DNA of 53,513 bases, from contig NZ_JANGCG010000018.1 of NCBI RefSeq assembly GCF_024462815.1, forward strand, positions 1-53,513, given 5' to 3'. This stretch comes from Gemmiger formicilis. GTDB lineage: Bacteria; Bacillota; Clostridia; Oscillospirales; Ruminococcaceae. The translations under genes were made by a program, and so were the position numbers. The stretch's first letter is position 1, and each line of letters starts with the position of its first letter. Below are positions 26,927 through 35,761 of the stretch, in pieces. The notes beneath the pieces were generated by a model. It did no database searches and was not told the DNA's origin. It was given only the letters and a program-made list of their open reading frames with translations.

Positions 26927-29798
26927 ATTGAGCCTTCTGGGCCTTGGCAGCCTTCTTTGCGGCGCGCTTGGCCTTGCGCTCTGCCTTCTTGGCAAGATAG
27001 CGCTTGCTGGCCCACAGCGCGCGCACCGCCTTGAAGCCGAAGAACCACATCACCGCCACAAAGACCGCCAACGCCACGTAGCCATACTGCCATGCCGGGA
27101 TGATGTTCTTGACCGTGGTATCGGCATCCACACCGTTCATTGCGTTGGAGTTGGCCACCGCATACAGATAGCGGTGCGCGGCCGTGCGGGCGTTCTGCAT
27201 AACCGTTGCAGTCAGCTCGCTGTCATTGAGCGCCCACATATTGTAGGCCGTGTTCAGCCACAGGTCATTGCCCGCAGCCAGACCCTCGCGGATGTCGCAG
27301 TAATCAAAGCTGTTGAAGGAGGTCTGGTCAGTAATGACAAAGCCCTTGTAGCCCCACTCACCACGCAGAATGTTGGTCATAATACCCTCATGGCCGCCAA
27401 TCCAGCGGCAGCCGATGCGGTTCATACCACTCATAATGCCCACAGCGCCGCCGTCCACAACGCTCATCTCAAAGGGCTTCAGATACAGCTGGCGGGCGGC
27501 CTGTTCATTGACGAACATCGCACCGCCGATACGGTTGGTCTCCTGGTCATTGAAGGCGAAATGCTTGATGGTGACAATGCCGCCCTTGCTCTGGAAGGCG
27601 GCAGTCTCCGCTGCGCCGAACACGCCGGAAAGCAGCGGGTCCTCGGCATAATACTCAAAGTTACGGCCGCTGTTGGCTGCACGGTGGATGTTCATAGCCG
27701 GGGCATACCAGACCTGCACCCCGCTGGATAGGCTGTCCTCGCCCACCAGCTTGCCACGGCGGGACGCCAGCTCCACATTGTAGGTCGAAGCCAGCACCAC
27801 CGCAGGCTCATACGCCATGCAGTGCAGATTGCCGCCCGCCAGCGTGCTGGAAATGCCTGCGGGGCCATCCTTATGTACCGTGCCAGGCACGCCGATGCTC
27901 TCGACCGCCATCGTACCATAGCCTGCATGGCTAATCAGATTGTAGGTGTCCTTCTTGCTCATCTGGCTCAGCAGCGTTTCCCAGCGGGCATCGTCATAGT
28001 CCACGCCAATCAGGTCGCACAGCTTCAGGTTGCCCGCCTCATCAAAGGTCGGCATTTCGGCGCTTTCATCCTCCGGGCGGGTAATTTCCAGCGCGGTCAG
28101 AACGGTTTCTGGGGCCTCCCAGCTGCCATTCTGGTAGGTGGCTGGCCAGGTGCCGCTCCAGTCGCTGCGGCTCAGATAGGTAAAGTCAGCGTCGTAGGTC
28201 GTAATATCCGCATCCGCCATCTGTGCGGTGACGGCTGCGCCGGTTTCTGCCGTTGCAAAGGTCTTGGTGTCGGTCTGCGCCTGATTGTAGAGCGCGGTCA
28301 TAGCCGCATTGCCGTCCACCTCTGCGCCCTTGGCGGCCAGAATGTTCTTGGCAGCCTCATGGGCGTTGGAGGCAGCCGTCAGGTAGTAGTCCCCTGTCTC
28401 CAGAATGTAGGTGCCCGCGCCGTAGGCGTCAAAGACCTTCAGGGCGCTCTTGTCCACATCAATCTTGACGGTCTGGCTTTCGCCGGGCTGCAGAATATCC
28501 GTCTTGGCAAAGCCGACCAGCTCCACCGCCGGTTTTTCAATGCGGTTGGTGCGGTCATACTCGGTATATGGGTTCTGCAGATACGCCTGCACAACCTCCT
28601 TGCCCGCGGCCTTGCCGGTGTTCGTGACGGTAACGTTCAGCGCAAAGCCGTCCGTCGTTTCGGTCATCTTGTAATCCGACCAGCTGAAGTCCGTATAGCT
28701 CAGGCCGTAGCCGAAGGGGTATACCACCTGTGCATCGTAGTCAAAATCCCCCGCATTGCCTTGTGCCAGAACGGCATCCTCATAGCGGGTCTCATAGTAG
28801 CGGTAGCCGACATAGACGCCCTCGGCGTAGACAATATACTTGTTACCGGCAAACACATCGCTGTTTGTGATGGTGTAGTCGCCCAGATTCGCAGCGGCCG
28901 GGGCAGAGGCTGCGTCAGCCGCCCAGGTGTCCACCAAGTGGCCGCTGGGGTTCACCGTGCCGTTCAGTGCCTCGCCGATGGCATAGGCCCCTTCCTGCCC
29001 CAGTGCGCCCACCCACAGCACAGCGTCAATGTCATACCGGCTGAGCTCCGTCATGTTGATGGGGTTGGTCACGTTCAGAAGCAGAATCACCTTGTCAAAG
29101 CGTTCGGTTGCCATCTGAATCAGGTTGCGCTCCTCCTGTGTGAAGGAGAGGTACTCTGTCGGCAAATCCACGCTTTCACTGCCGCTGCGGCCAATCACCA
29201 CGATTGCAGCATCATTGTACTGCGCCATGCTGTCAAATTCAGCCTGCGTGTAGGCGCTCTGCGGAGCCTCGTTGGCGGCAAAGCGGCCCTGCCCGGTAAC
29301 GCTGGGCACTTCCTTTTTATAGGAGGCACCCGCGCCGGTGGTGTAAAAGTCCCACAGCACCGGGTTGACGGTAAAGCCTGCGGCCTCCATAGCCTGCCGC
29401 AGGTTGGGCGCGGTGGAGGTGTCCACGCTGCCCGCGCCTGCGCCGCCATAGACAAGGTCGGCTGCGCTTTCGCCCAGAAGGGTCACGCTTGCGCCCTTGG
29501 CCAGCGGTAGGGCATCTCCATTATTGCGCAGAAGAACCATACCCTCCTGCTCAATTTCGCGGCAGAGCTGGGCCGAAGCCTCCTGCACCGCCGCGGCGGA
29601 GGAATAGTCACTGGTGAAATACTGCGGATTGCTGCCGCCGCTTTTGGCGGTGGTCGGCATTGCTATGGCCATACTGACCATAGCCGAATAGTTGTTGGAC
29701 AGCGGAATGGCAATCAGGCAGGCAGCCCCCAGCAGCGCAAAGATAAGCGCCAGCAGAACCGCCAATACCCGCCGCACAACGCAGAGGAACGTTTTCAT
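26925..29798 (-). CDS. membrane-anchored GH3 glycosidase with swapped domains (copy 3)
   Basis: 957 residues from ATG 29798, which is preceded by AGAAGGAG; an earlier in-frame start would add 35 non-homologous residues. N-terminal membrane helix (about 8-30); C-terminal helix (YVALAVFVAVMWFFGF) and a strongly basic tail. Sandwich domain first (GMVLLRNNGDALPLAKG), fibronectin-like domain (VTVTNTGKAAGKEVVQAY), catalytic barrel last (HKDGPAGISS, GRNFEYYAEDPLLSG, IKHFAFNDQETNR, nucleophile in VITDQTSFNSF near 823). Closest of the three to the regulatory genes. Its role is probably extracellular glycan trimming. Confidence 0.92.
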   Translation of the reverse strand: MKTFLCVVRRVLAVLLALIFALLGAACLIAIPLSNNYSAMVSMAIAMPTTAKSGGSNPQYFTSDYSSAAAVQEASAQLCREIEQEGMVLLRNNGDALPLAKGASVTLLGESAADLVYGGAGAGSVDTSTAPNLRQAMEAAGFTVNPVLWDFYTTGAGASYKKEVPSVTGQGRFAANEAPQSAYTQAEFDSMAQYNDAAIVVIGRSGSESVDLPTEYLSFTQEERNLIQMATERFDKVILLLNVTNPINMTELSRYDIDAVLWVGALGQEGAYAIGEALNGTVNPSGHLVDTWAADAASAPAAANLGDYTITNSDVFAGNKYIVYAEGVYVGYRYYETRYEDAVLAQGNAGDFDYDAQVVYPFGYGLSYTDFSWSDYKMTETTDGFALNVTVTNTGKAAGKEVVQAYLQNPYTEYDRTNRIEKPAVELVGFAKTDILQPGESQTVKIDVDKSALKVFDAYGAGTYILETGDYYLTAASNAHEAAKNILAAKGAEVDGNAAMTALYNQAQTDTKTFATAETGAAVTAQMADADITTYDADFTYLSRSDWSGTWPATYQNGSWEAPETVLTALEITRPEDESAEMPTFDEAGNLKLCDLIGVDYDDARWETLLSQMSKKDTYNLISHAGYGTMAVESIGVPGTVHKDGPAGISSTLAGGNLHCMAYEPAVVLASTYNVELASRRGKLVGEDSLSSGVQVWYAPAMNIHRAANSGRNFEYYAEDPLLSGVFGAAETAAFQSKGGIVTIKHFAFNDQETNRIGGAMFVNEQAARQLYLKPFEMSVVDGGAVGIMSGMNRIGCRWIGGHEGIMTNILRGEWGYKGFVITDQTSFNSFDYCDIREGLAAGNDLWLNTAYNMWALNDSELTATVMQNARTAAHRYLYAVANSNAMNGVDADTTVKNIIPAWQYGYVALAVFVAVMWFFGFKAVRALWASKRYLAKKAERKAKRAAKKAAKAQKAQ

Positions 29799-29843
29799 AC
29801 TTTTTTCTCCTTCTTTTTCGGCCTCGCCGAATTTTGCTTCTTT

Positions 29844-29905
29844 ATTATAGCGTTTTTTACAGAAAAAACACAAAAAATACATAAATTGTCGGTTTTGCTT
29901 CATAA
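29844..29905 (-). promoter_or_regulatory. promoter and LytTR-type direct repeat of GH3 copy 3
   Basis: CAGATTATG and CAATTTATG with 12 bp between (TTATG cores at 29901-29905 and 29880-29884, 21-bp period). The -10 TATAAT (29844-29849) lies 30 bp downstream. This region is otherwise unlike the 116-bp repeat, so the motif is conserved independently. AATTGACA also occurs twice just upstream with a 19-bp period. Confidence 0.62.
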
Positions 29906-29991
29906 TCTGTCAATTTCGTCGGAGTATGTCAATTTTTATTGGTCATTTTGCCGGTTTTCCGTCTTGCCTGTTTGTGCAATCTGCGCCATCA

Positions 29992-30023
29992 AAAAAACTC
30001 CGGAGCTATCTCCGGAGTTTTTT
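29992..30023. terminator. terminator after the AgrC-like kinase
   Basis: AAAAAACTCCGGAG and CTCCGGAGTTTTTT form a 14-bp stem with loop CTAT, T-rich on both strands, touching the kinase stop codon. Confidence 0.9.
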
Positions 30024-31303
30024 CACAGTTCATTCTTTTGCGGCAGCAGTACCCGCAGGGTGAACCACTCGTTTTCCCAGTGCAGGGTCACAGTTCCGCC
30101 GCGGGTCTCGGCGGCGGCGCGGACGCTTTTCAGGTCATAGCCGCCGTGGCTGCTCTGGCGCGGCAGACCGTCCGGCCCCAGCTCCACCGGCTGGGCGCAG
30201 TAGTTTTCAAACCGCAGCATCACAAAGCCGTTCTGGGCGTAGACGGCCACGCGAATCAGCCGTTTCTCGGGGTCCTGCTCGGTCAGCACACTCTCGGTGG
30301 CATTGTCCAGCGCCGTGCCGACAATGGTGCATATCTCCCCTGTTGACAGAAAATCCAGCAGGGTGCCGTCTGCCACGCAGGTCAGGTTGATGCCGTGCTG
30401 CTGGCAGTACATACTTTTGGCGGTAAGCAGGGTGTCCAGCACCGGGTTGCCGGTCTTGTTCTCGGCCTCATAGCGGTGGATGTCGCTTTCCATCTCGGCC
30501 AGTGCGGCGTCCTGCTTGACCTTGTCGCGCTCGGCACGAATGGCCGCAATCTGCATTTTCAGCTCATGGTAGCGGCGGTTAATCAGGCGGATGTTCTCTT
30601 TGCTCTGCTTGTATTGCTCATACTGGCGGTGCAGGACGTTATCCATCGCCGCCAGCTCGCTGTGCAGCGCCGCCTCCCGCAGTTGCTCATGCTGGACGCT
30701 CAGAATCAGCACGCCCGCAAAGTCCACCAGCGTGCGGATGTAGAACACCACGATTGTGACCTCGTCCCCCGAGACGAAGCTCAGATTGCTTACGGCAAAG
30801 ACCGTCACTGCCATTACCACCGCCATCAGCATGGCGGTGGGGGTGATGACCAGCCGGGCCGCAATCTTGCGGCGACTCTCAAAACAGAACAGAAAACCGT
30901 AGACCACCGCATAGACCACCGCCAGCAGCAGCAGGGACAGCGGCTCCCCTGCCCCGCGTTGCGGCCAGATTCCGCAGTGGAACTGCCATTCCACGCTGGC
31001 GGCGAACTCTGCCACAATAAAGGCGCGGGCGCAGCAGTAGCCCGCCTCCAGCAGGTTCAGCTCCCGCGTAGCCAACAGGTACAGATAAATCCACACGATG
31101 GCCGCCACCATGCAGGGTATCCACCAGAGCAGCGGTACATCGCCGGTCAGGTAGAGGAACGCCGCCAGCAGTGCGCCCCAGCCCGCCGTAATGCCCCAGT
31201 ACACCGGCTTTGCGGTGCGGGACGGCGCGGCTTGCGCGTAGAGCACCGCGCCCAGAATTTCCGCCAACGCGGTGTAAAGCCGCGGAATATCCGGCAGAAT
31301 CAT
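30023..31303 (-). CDS. AgrC-like sensor histidine kinase (GHKL family)
   Basis: 426 residues. The first 190 or so form about six membrane helices. The helical dimerisation part has NRRYHELKMQIAAIRAE, where the His near 245 is the likely phospho-acceptor. The ATPase ends the protein (GTALDNATESV as N-box, SSHGGYDLKSVRAAAE as G-box, QNGFVMLRFENY). This family pairs with LytTR regulators and often senses peptides or envelope signals. Its start overlaps the regulator stop. The signal is unknown; the neighbourhood suggests surface glycan. Confidence 0.9.
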   Translation of the reverse strand: MILPDIPRLYTALAEILGAVLYAQAAPSRTAKPVYWGITAGWGALLAAFLYLTGDVPLLWWIPCMVAAIVWIYLYLLATRELNLLEAGYCCARAFIVAEFAASVEWQFHCGIWPQRGAGEPLSLLLLAVVYAVVYGFLFCFESRRKIAARLVITPTAMLMAVVMAVTVFAVSNLSFVSGDEVTIVVFYIRTLVDFAGVLILSVQHEQLREAALHSELAAMDNVLHRQYEQYKQSKENIRLINRRYHELKMQIAAIRAERDKVKQDAALAEMESDIHRYEAENKTGNPVLDTLLTAKSMYCQQHGINLTCVADGTLLDFLSTGEICTIVGTALDNATESVLTEQDPEKRLIRVAVYAQNGFVMLRFENYCAQPVELGPDGLPRQSSHGGYDLKSVRAAAETRGGTVTLHWENEWFTLRVLLPQKNEL

Positions 31304-32010
31304 GCGCCGCCACCCCCGATATAATCCGCCAGCGCGGCCAGAAACGCCTTGCGCTTGGGGCGGCTGATCTGCAGCTCATGCGGGCCGACCTGCACCGTGT
31401 TCTGCTGCACGCCGGACACGTGCGCCAGATTGACCAGATAGCCGCTGTTGCAGCGGACGAAGGCGCTGTTTTCCAGCTTTTCCTCCCACGTTTTCAGGGT
31501 GCCGGGGGCGGAAAAATCTCCGTTTTCCGTATAGAAGTTGATGCGGTGGCCATCGCTCTCGATGTAGTAGACCTCGGCGGCGTCCACGCGGCGCATACCG
31601 CCGTCCACCGGCACGGCCAGATACTGCCGCGCCCGCCGGGTCAGCTGGCCAACGGCCTTTTGCAGCTGCTGCGAGAACGCAAAGTACGGCACCGGCTTGA
31701 GCACATAGTCCAGCGCCCCCACCGCGTATCCCTTGATGGCGTACTGCGCCATATTGGTAATGAAAATCAGCTGCACCTCGCTGTCCATAGCGCGGATACG
31801 GCGGGCCGTCTCCATACCGTCCAGCTGCGGCATCTCCACATCCAAAAAAATAATGTCATAGACAGGCCGGTATTCTTCCAGAATTTCCAGTCCATCGGTG
31901 AACATCGTCACCTCAAACAGCGTGCCATACTGCCGTGTGCAGCGCTGCACATAGCCTGCCAGCTGTTCGCGGACCGCTGCCTCGTCCTCGACGATTGCAA
32001 CGCGGATCAT
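31300..32010 (-). CDS. LytTR-family response regulator (AgrA/ComE type)
   Basis: 236 residues. Receiver domain with acidic pair (VEDE at 7-10), phospho-acceptor Asp57 in IIFLDVEMPQLDG, and Lys in VLKPVPYF. LytTR DNA-binding domain from about residue 135 (VDAAEVYYIESDGHRINFYT, FVRCNSGYLVNLAHV, ISRPKRKAFLAAL). Such domains bind pairs of 9-bp direct repeats with about 21-bp period. Exactly such pairs lie before the three GH3 genes just downstream, which makes them the likely targets. It overlaps both glf and the kinase by 4 bp. Confidence 0.92.
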   Translation of the reverse strand: MIRVAIVEDEAAVREQLAGYVQRCTRQYGTLFEVTMFTDGLEILEEYRPVYDIIFLDVEMPQLDGMETARRIRAMDSEVQLIFITNMAQYAIKGYAVGALDYVLKPVPYFAFSQQLQKAVGQLTRRARQYLAVPVDGGMRRVDAAEVYYIESDGHRINFYTENGDFSAPGTLKTWEEKLENSAFVRCNSGYLVNLAHVSGVQQNTVQVGPHELQISRPKRKAFLAALADYIGGGGA

Positions 32011-33119
32011 GCCAGCTCTGCCTCACAGCGGTCAAGCACGGCGGCGATAACCTGATCCATATCGTAGTATTTGTACTCGCCCAGGCGGCCGCCGAAGATA
32101 ACCTTCGGCTCGGCCTCGGCCAGCTTCTTGTATTCAGCGTACAAGGCGCCGTTCTTGGCATCGTTGACCGGATAGTACGGCTCATCGCCGGGCTTCCACT
32201 CGGAGGAGTACTCGCGGCTGATGATGGTCTTGGGCAGATCGTTGCCGTTCTCGTCCTTGCCGAACTCGAACCACTTGTGCTCGATGATGCGGGTCCACGG
32301 CGTCTCACGGTCGGTGTAGTTGACCGCGGCATTGCCCTGGAAGCTGGGCTTGTCGAGGAGCTCGTTCTCAAAGCGGACAGAGCGGTACTCCAGCGTGCCC
32401 AGCTTATAGTCAAAGTAGGCGTCGATGGGGCCGGTATAAACCACCTTGTCAGCCAGTGCATCCAGTGCAGCCTTGTTTTCCAGATAGTCAGTGTTCAGGC
32501 GCACTTCAATGCCGTCCAGCAGGTTGGCAATCATCTTGGTGTAGCCGCCGATGGGGATGCCCTGATACAGGGCGTTGAAATAGTTGTTGTCAAAGGTCAG
32601 GCGCACAGGCAATCGCTTGATGATGAAGGCGGGTAGGTCCTTGCAATCGCGGCCCCACTGCTTCTCGGTGTAGCCCTTGATGAGCTTCTCATAGATGTCG
32701 CGGCCCACAAGGGAGATGGCCTGTTCTTCCAAGTTCTTCGGCTCACCGGTGATTTCTTTGCGCTGCTCCTCAATTTTGGCGGCAGCTTCCTCCGGCGTGA
32801 CCACACCCCACATCTTATTAAAAGTATACATATTGAAGGGCAGCGAGTAGAGCTCGCCCTTGTAGTTGGCAACCGGCGAGTTGGTAAAGCGGTTGAACTC
32901 CGCAAACTGGGTGATATAATTCCAGACTTTTTTGTTGTTGGTATGGAAGATATGTGCGCCGTACTTGTGGACGTTGATACCCTCGATGTTCTCGGTGTAG
33001 ATATTGCCCGCAATGTTGGGGCGCTTATCAATCACCAGCACGCTCTTGCCGTGTGCCTTTGCCTCATGCGCAAAGATAGCGCCGTACAGGCCGGAGCCGA
33101 CTACCAGATAATCATACAT
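32007..33119 (-). CDS. glf: UDP-galactopyranose mutase
   Basis: Flavoenzyme converting UDP-galactopyranose to UDP-galactofuranose, the donor for galactofuranose in surface glycans; cytosolic. The 370 residues match the family. FAD-binding start YDYLVVGSGLYGAIFAHEA, then NVHKYGAHIFHTNNKKVW and a C-terminal GRLGEYKYYDMDQVI are diagnostic. AGGAG before the ATG. First gene of an operon with the LytTR regulator and kinase (ATGA-type overlap), an unusual coupling of sugar-nucleotide synthesis and signalling. Confidence 0.95.
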   Translation of the reverse strand: MYDYLVVGSGLYGAIFAHEAKAHGKSVLVIDKRPNIAGNIYTENIEGINVHKYGAHIFHTNNKKVWNYITQFAEFNRFTNSPVANYKGELYSLPFNMYTFNKMWGVVTPEEAAAKIEEQRKEITGEPKNLEEQAISLVGRDIYEKLIKGYTEKQWGRDCKDLPAFIIKRLPVRLTFDNNYFNALYQGIPIGGYTKMIANLLDGIEVRLNTDYLENKAALDALADKVVYTGPIDAYFDYKLGTLEYRSVRFENELLDKPSFQGNAAVNYTDRETPWTRIIEHKWFEFGKDENGNDLPKTIISREYSSEWKPGDEPYYPVNDAKNGALYAEYKKLAEAEPKVIFGGRLGEYKYYDMDQVIAAVLDRCEAELA

Positions 33120-33166
33120 ATCGCTGTTCTCCTATATTCAATTTGCTGTGCAGATAGTTTGAAATC

Positions 33167-33195
33167 AGTATACCACGATTTGTATGAAAAGTCCA
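33167..33195 (-). promoter_or_regulatory. candidate promoter of glf operon
   Basis: On the minus strand TGGACT (33190-33195) and TATACT (33167-33172) with a 17-bp spacer, about 48 bp before the glf start. Confidence 0.55.
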
Positions 33196-33252
33196 TGTTG
33201 CGGCACCATTTTTATCCCCTTGTCCCATAATCAGCGCATTGGAACCACCCCC

Positions 33253-33525
33253 CTAAAGTGAATCCAAAAAAGAAATCGCTGCAGTCGGAATCGCATCGTC
33301 TGGCGGTGAGCTGGGAACAGCGTTGGTTATGTTGACTGCCTGCAACTCTTCCCGCACCACCTTGCGGATGCTTTTCTCCAGCCTATCCGCCTGCTCCGCC
33401 GCAAGGATGCTCTGTACCAGAAACTCTTTGCGTTTGGCTGGTGGCATCTGCTGCAGCAACGCCCACACGCGGCGGTGTTGCGGTTCATTGAGGTTCGGGC
33501 GGAAAACATATTGCGGTCGTTTCAT
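33253..33525 (-). CDS. ParR-like centromere-binding protein (orphan)
   Basis: 90 residues from ATG 33525. KRPQYVFRPNLNEPQHRRVW followed by a helical LEKSIRKVVREELQAV resembles the small ParR-type proteins that accompany ParM/StbA-like actins on clostridial plasmids and conjugative elements. No ParM lies next to it, but a 33-codon ParM N-terminal fragment lies at 52945-53046, beside another copy of the neighbouring mini-gene. An in-frame TTG seven codons earlier is an alternative start; neither has a good ribosome site, so it may be a remnant. Ends in TAG. Confidence 0.5.
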   Translation of the reverse strand: MKRPQYVFRPNLNEPQHRRVWALLQQMPPAKRKEFLVQSILAAEQADRLEKSIRKVVREELQAVNITNAVPSSPPDDAIPTAAISFLDSL

Positions 33526-33533
33526 ACCTCGGT

Positions 33534-33685
33534 ATTGTACCAACAAACCGCCATTGAGGAATAGGAGGGCTTATTTTGACGGTCCTCTCCCCTTCTGATA
33601 TAATTTACTCTTGATTGTCACCTCCAAATTATGAGTGAGGTGAACGCTTGAGTTTTCAGGAAATAATTTTGCTGCTTAGTTTTAT
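33534..33685. repeat. dispersed repeat carrying a Hol_Tox-like mini-gene, copy 1
   Basis: About 150 bp nearly identical to 53143-53290 (differences include GACGG/GACAG, TCACC/TCGCC, AATTATGAGT/AATCATGAGG). It includes the promoter, the leader hairpin and the 5' coding part of the mini-gene. The two copies are 19.6 kb apart in the same orientation. Confidence 0.9.
33576..33604 (+). promoter_or_regulatory. promoter of mini-gene copy 1
   Basis: TTGACG, 17 bp, TATAAT. One base from full consensus. Confidence 0.8.
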
Positions 33686-33716
33686 CGGTATCAGCCGCAC
33701 ACTGCCCGACGGTTAA
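33648..33716 (+). pseudogene. truncated Hol_Tox-like small membrane protein
   Basis: TTG start behind GAGGTG; 22 codons reading MSFQEIILLLSFIG and then an unrelated tail ending in TAA. The first 14 residues match the 38-residue copy at 53255 closely, but the rest of the hydrophobic segment is replaced. CACCTC (619-624 of kilobase 33) can pair with GAGGTG (33637-33642) and hide the ribosome site. Probably inactive. Confidence 0.6.
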
Positions 33717-33731
33717 ATCCGAACCGCCGAC

Positions 33732-33760
33732 AAAAGGCAGGCTCCTTGAGCCTGCCTTTT
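33732..33760. terminator. bidirectional terminator
   Basis: AAAAGGCAGGCT and AGCCTGCCTTTT form a 12-bp stem around CCTTG. It serves the mini-gene on one side and the histidine kinase (stop at 33775) on the other. Confidence 0.88.
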
Positions 33761-33774
33761 GTCAGTTTCTATCT

Positions 33775-35094
33775 TTATGCACTACACACCGTAAGACAGA
33801 AAGTCGCGCCACCGCCCGGCGTGTCGAGCACGGTCAGCGAACCTTGCTGCAACCTGGCCAATTCTGTTGCTACAGACAGCCCCAAGCCATAATGCCCGGC
33901 TTTGTTTGGTGCCTGCTGTTGCTGCGCCTCCCTGCGATAAAAGTAGTGGAAAACCGCTTGCTTTTCCTCGTCCGGGATACCCGGCCCGTGGTCTACCACC
34001 CAGAACCGTGTTTTCCCTTCCTCACACTGATCGACCCGCAGCTGAACAGAACTTCCCTCCGGGGCATAGGAATGCGCATTATCCAGCAAGATGGAGAGTA
34101 TCTGCTCCAGGCGCTGCTCATCCGCAAAAACAGATGGCAGTGCCGTATCCGGCAGCTGCAAGGTCAGTTCCTGCGCTTTCTGTGCAAAAATGGGAACAAA
34201 CTTTTCATAAACAGACATCGAAATATCTTCCGGCACCAAGGGCTGTAGTTGTAATTCCCAGCGCCCGGTACCACCATTGGTAAGAACCAGCATATCGTCG
34301 ATCAGCCTTGCCATTTGGCGGGTCTCGCGCTGGATGGTTTGACAGGGTTCTTCCGGGTCGGATACTCCGCGCCGCAACAGATCAACAGAAGTGGAAATCA
34401 CTGCAAGAGGGGTTTTCAATTCATGGCTGGCGCCAGCTAAAAAACGCAGCTGCTCTGTATGCGCTGCTTCTACCGGGCGGATCACTCGCTTGGACAGCCA
34501 TGCGGCAACTATGATCAGTGCCGCCCATGCAATGCAAAAAACGACCGCATATTGAACAAGCAGGCGCATCATCCCGGAAACATCCGTTGTCATTGGTTGC
34601 AATACAAGCACATTATACCACTGCGTCGTTGAAGCAGAATGATTTTGCAGTGCCGCCCGCCATTCTTTTCCTGCGGCGGTCAGGACAAAGGTCCCGCTCT
34701 GGGCCTTTGATGAATACAGCGTTTCCCCTACGGCATCTTCTTTCAGTTCTGCCAAAAGAGCATCCCGCATTTCTGCCGTCAGTGTGGGCGTGAACGTGAG
34801 CAATGTTCCCCCATCAACAACGGCCACGGATAGATCACATTGTTCTGCAAACTGCAACAGGCTCTGCGTATCCACACTTCCTGGTGCCGACAAGTACGCA
34901 TTCGCGGTTTGGCTTTGAGACAGAAACAACGACTGTGCAGCACTCTGAATCTCTCTCTTTGCCGCATGAAATGAAATAGCACAGGCGATAAAGAGCACCA
35001 AACCGGTCAAAATTGCGCAAAAAGCGGTTATCCGGTACTGCAAATGACGATATATTTCTTTTCGGGAAGATTTTGTTCTATTCTTCTGCTTCAT
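33775..35094 (-). CDS. sensor histidine kinase (OmpR-partner type)
   Basis: 439 residues. Two membrane helices (about 22-44 and 178-200) enclose an extracellular domain of about 130 residues. H-box GASHELKTPLAVIS with His near 224, N-box EQILSILLDNAHSYAPEG, G1 FWVVDHGPGIP and G2 HYGLGLSVATELARL. It phosphorylates the overlapping response regulator (17 bp overlap). Divergent from the propeller/solute-binding operon, which it presumably controls. The signal is unknown. Confidence 0.93.
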   Translation of the reverse strand: MKQKNRTKSSRKEIYRHLQYRITAFCAILTGLVLFIACAISFHAAKREIQSAAQSLFLSQSQTANAYLSAPGSVDTQSLLQFAEQCDLSVAVVDGGTLLTFTPTLTAEMRDALLAELKEDAVGETLYSSKAQSGTFVLTAAGKEWRAALQNHSASTTQWYNVLVLQPMTTDVSGMMRLLVQYAVVFCIAWAALIIVAAWLSKRVIRPVEAAHTEQLRFLAGASHELKTPLAVISTSVDLLRRGVSDPEEPCQTIQRETRQMARLIDDMLVLTNGGTGRWELQLQPLVPEDISMSVYEKFVPIFAQKAQELTLQLPDTALPSVFADEQRLEQILSILLDNAHSYAPEGSSVQLRVDQCEEGKTRFWVVDHGPGIPDEEKQAVFHYFYRREAQQQQAPNKAGHYGLGLSVATELARLQQGSLTVLDTPGGGATFCLTVCSA

Positions 35095-35761
35095 ATTGCA
35101 ACTGGTAGCCGGTCCCCCGGCTGTTTATGATTTTAACTTTTGAATGCAGATGTATCAGCCGCTGCCGAACCAAATGGATATAGGTGTCGATCACCGCATC
35201 CGTCACCTCTGCATCCGGCCCCCAAATCCGATTGAAAATAACACTTCTGGTAATGGGAGTGCCCGCGCTTCGCAAAAGGAGTTCCATCAACTGTGCCAAC
35301 CGCTTCGGCAGGATTTCCTCTCCTTCCGGCCCTTTGAGCAACCGAACTCCTGGCTGGTAGCAAAGATCACCAAAATCCAATTGACTTGGATCTTCCAGGG
35401 GGACCGACCGCCGCGACCAGATCCGCAAACGAGCCAGCAATTCTTCCATGGCAAATGGTTTTACGATATAATCATCGGCTCCTGCGTCCAGCCCGCTGAC
35501 TTTATCCCCAAGACTGTCCAACGCAGTAAGCATCAGAATAGGCGTCGTAATGCCCTGCGCCCGCGCCTTTCGAGTTATGGTCAGACCGTCCTGGCCAGGC
35601 AGCATCCGATCCAGCAGGATCAGATCACTGCTATTGTTCATAATTTGAAATTCGGCATCTATTCCGTCAGCGCAAGAAACCACCGTATATCCTTCGCTTT
35701 TCAGAACAGCCTCGATATTGTGCCGCAAAGCATCATGATCTTCTACCAAAAGAATTTTCAT
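35078..35761 (-). CDS. OmpR-family response regulator
   Basis: 227 residues. Receiver with VEDHD at 7-11, phospho-acceptor Asp51 in LILLDRMLPGQDG and Lys in YIVKPFAMEEL. Winged-helix DNA-binding domain in the C-terminal half (ILPKRLAQLMELLL, ITRSVIFNRIWGPDAEVTDA, VIDTYIHLVRQRL, INSRGTGYQLQ). First gene of the minus-strand pair; GAGGA before the ATG. It shares a 91-bp divergent promoter region with the lipoprotein gene at 35853. Confidence 0.94.
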   Translation of the reverse strand: MKILLVEDHDALRHNIEAVLKSEGYTVVSCADGIDAEFQIMNNSSDLILLDRMLPGQDGLTITRKARAQGITTPILMLTALDSLGDKVSGLDAGADDYIVKPFAMEELLARLRIWSRRSVPLEDPSQLDFGDLCYQPGVRLLKGPEGEEILPKRLAQLMELLLRSAGTPITRSVIFNRIWGPDAEVTDAVIDTYIHLVRQRLIHLHSKVKIINSRGTGYQLQYEAEE

